DNA from: an uncultured Planctomycetaceae bacterium
GTDB taxonomy: Bacteria; Planctomycetota; Planctomycetia; Planctomycetales; Planctomycetaceae
Direction: 5' to 3'
Length of the DNA: 64,000 nucleotides
NCBI GenBank assembly: GCA_943787265.1
Contig: CALSLT010000025.1
Coordinates: 1-64,000, forward strand
The translations under genes and the position numbers were made by a program. Positions 63,312-64,000 of this stretch are shown here, piece by piece (within the stretch, counting starts at the first letter, position 1; each line of letters opens with the position of its first letter). Under the pieces are notes generated by a model that saw nothing but the letters and a program-made list of their open reading frames with translations, did no database searches and had not been told where the DNA came from.

Positions 63312-64000
63312 ATGAAACGACTGCTTATTACCTTGGCGCTGTTGGGCGTGTTCCAGGCTCCTGGCAGTGCTCAGGAAATTGAGGACGATCTTGCGGACAT
63401 TACAGAGCGATTAGAAGTCGCTGAGCGACAGCGGAAGACACTGAGACAAAGGCTCGACGTTGCCGATCGACAGGTCAAGTTACTGGCTGAGGCTCGGACG
63501 TTTGTGAAGTTTCTGTCAACGCTTGACGAACAGATCGAGGCGGCTGAAGCAAAGGGGGACGAGCGGAAGATCGAACAGCTTGAAGGGCAGGGGGAAGAGG
63601 CCGAGTTCGGTTTGGAGTTTGTCAATTCGAAGCTGGAAATTCTGGAGCATCGAAACGGCGTGCTCGGAATTCTGGACGAGTTGGAAGAAACCGGTTCAAG
63701 AGTTCTCAAAAGCGAGGCCCAGACTCTGTTACAGATGACCGATGCAGCCGACAAGTTGGTCGAACGACTCTTCAAGGTTTATCGAGACGGACCGGAGTCG
63801 GAAGAAGACGAGCTTGAACAGGAAGTTGAAGCATTTTATGAGACGTTTGAACGGCGTATCGACATTCTTCATTTGAAGCTGGAGTTGTTCTGGGCTCGTG
63901 AAGAAGACGAGAACGAGGCAATTCGCGATCTGGAAGCAGAGCTGAAAGAGCTGGGCGAACCTCGCGACTTTGACCCGAAAGCAAAACGGAGCGAGAAGGA
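63312..64000 (+). CDS. Exported coiled-coil protein, 3' end cut by window
   Basis: The 229 residues visible start MKRLLITLALLGVFQAPGSA, a signal peptide, then form one long heptad-like stretch: EIEDDLADITERLEVAERQR, LDEQIEAAEAKGDERKIEQL, EDELEQEVEAFYETFERRID. It is very acidic and contains no enzyme motif. The frame is open at the right edge, so length and C-terminal domain are unknown. Likely an envelope spacer or scaffold. GGAG lies upstream of the start. Confidence 0.7.
   Translation, partial: MKRLLITLALLGVFQAPGSAQEIEDDLADITERLEVAERQRKTLRQRLDVADRQVKLLAEARTFVKFLSTLDEQIEAAEAKGDERKIEQLEGQGEEAEFGLEFVNSKLEILEHRNGVLGILDELEETGSRVLKSEAQTLLQMTDAADKLVERLFKVYRDGPESEEDELEQEVEAFYETFERRIDILHLKLELFWAREEDENEAIRDLEAELKELGEPRDFDPKAKRSEK

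Overview
The window looks like a stretch of a planctomycete chromosome with one inserted mobile element. The organism call rests on gene content: an ECF sigma factor next to a Ser/Thr kinase carrying WD40 repeats, an FHA-ECF sigma fusion, two exported sulfatases (one fused to a DUF1080 domain), PQQ-type beta-propellers, a DUF1559-type pilin-like protein, a leucine-rich-repeat lipoprotein, DUF2752, and large exported or membrane proteins of unknown function. The genus cannot be named from this.

Layout. 1-1169: right end of an insertion sequence with a DDE transposase that runs off the left edge. 1166-3091: two small membrane proteins and an LRR lipoprotein. 3547-9121: ECF sigma factor and a giant kinase with 22 nearly identical WD40 repeats, broken by two single-base frameshifts. 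9444-12920: metallophosphoesterase, sulfatase, small conserved protein, CIA30-like protein. 13065-24576: an integrative element at the 3' end of tRNA-Arg(TCT). It has a complete phage-type replication/recombination cassette on the minus strand (prim-pol/DUF3987, DUF5664, metallophosphatase, helicase, resolvase-like nuclease, DUF669, Sak4-like ATPase, zinc ribbon, RecE-like exonuclease), two divergent sigma-like regulators around a repeat-rich spacer, and a tyrosine integrase, but no capsid, portal, terminase or tail genes. It therefore resembles a phage satellite or integrative plasmid rather than a prophage.

24991-33106: small membrane protein, TPR-like exported protein, ribosomal proteins S9 and L13, FHA-ECF sigma factor, gamma-glutamyltransferase and FliS. 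33554-50275: a block of large proteins mostly without known function: a 1333-residue protein, a membrane protein coupled to a kinase with a TM2 domain, an FHA-like protein bracketed by inverted palindromic repeats, a coiled-coil membrane protein, a TPR protein, an HlyD-like adaptor and a DUF6655-like lipoprotein. Kinase, FHA reader and membrane partners side by side suggest a phosphorylation-based envelope signalling unit (inference).

50848-64000: a plus-strand run of catabolic and envelope genes: HEAT-repeat protein, sodium/solute symporter, endonuclease/exonuclease/phosphatase protein, sulfatase-DUF1080 fusion, two PQQ-propeller proteins, a DUF1559 protein whose C-terminus resembles a serpin, and a partial coiled-coil protein. 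The most unusual points are the satellite-like element with its paired sigma-like regulators, the sigma-AlpA fusion, the integrase frame that crosses the tRNA antisense, the 22-repeat WD40 kinase, and the serpin-like protein. Three genes are each broken by one extra base in a short G or C run, which may be sequence error or real decay.
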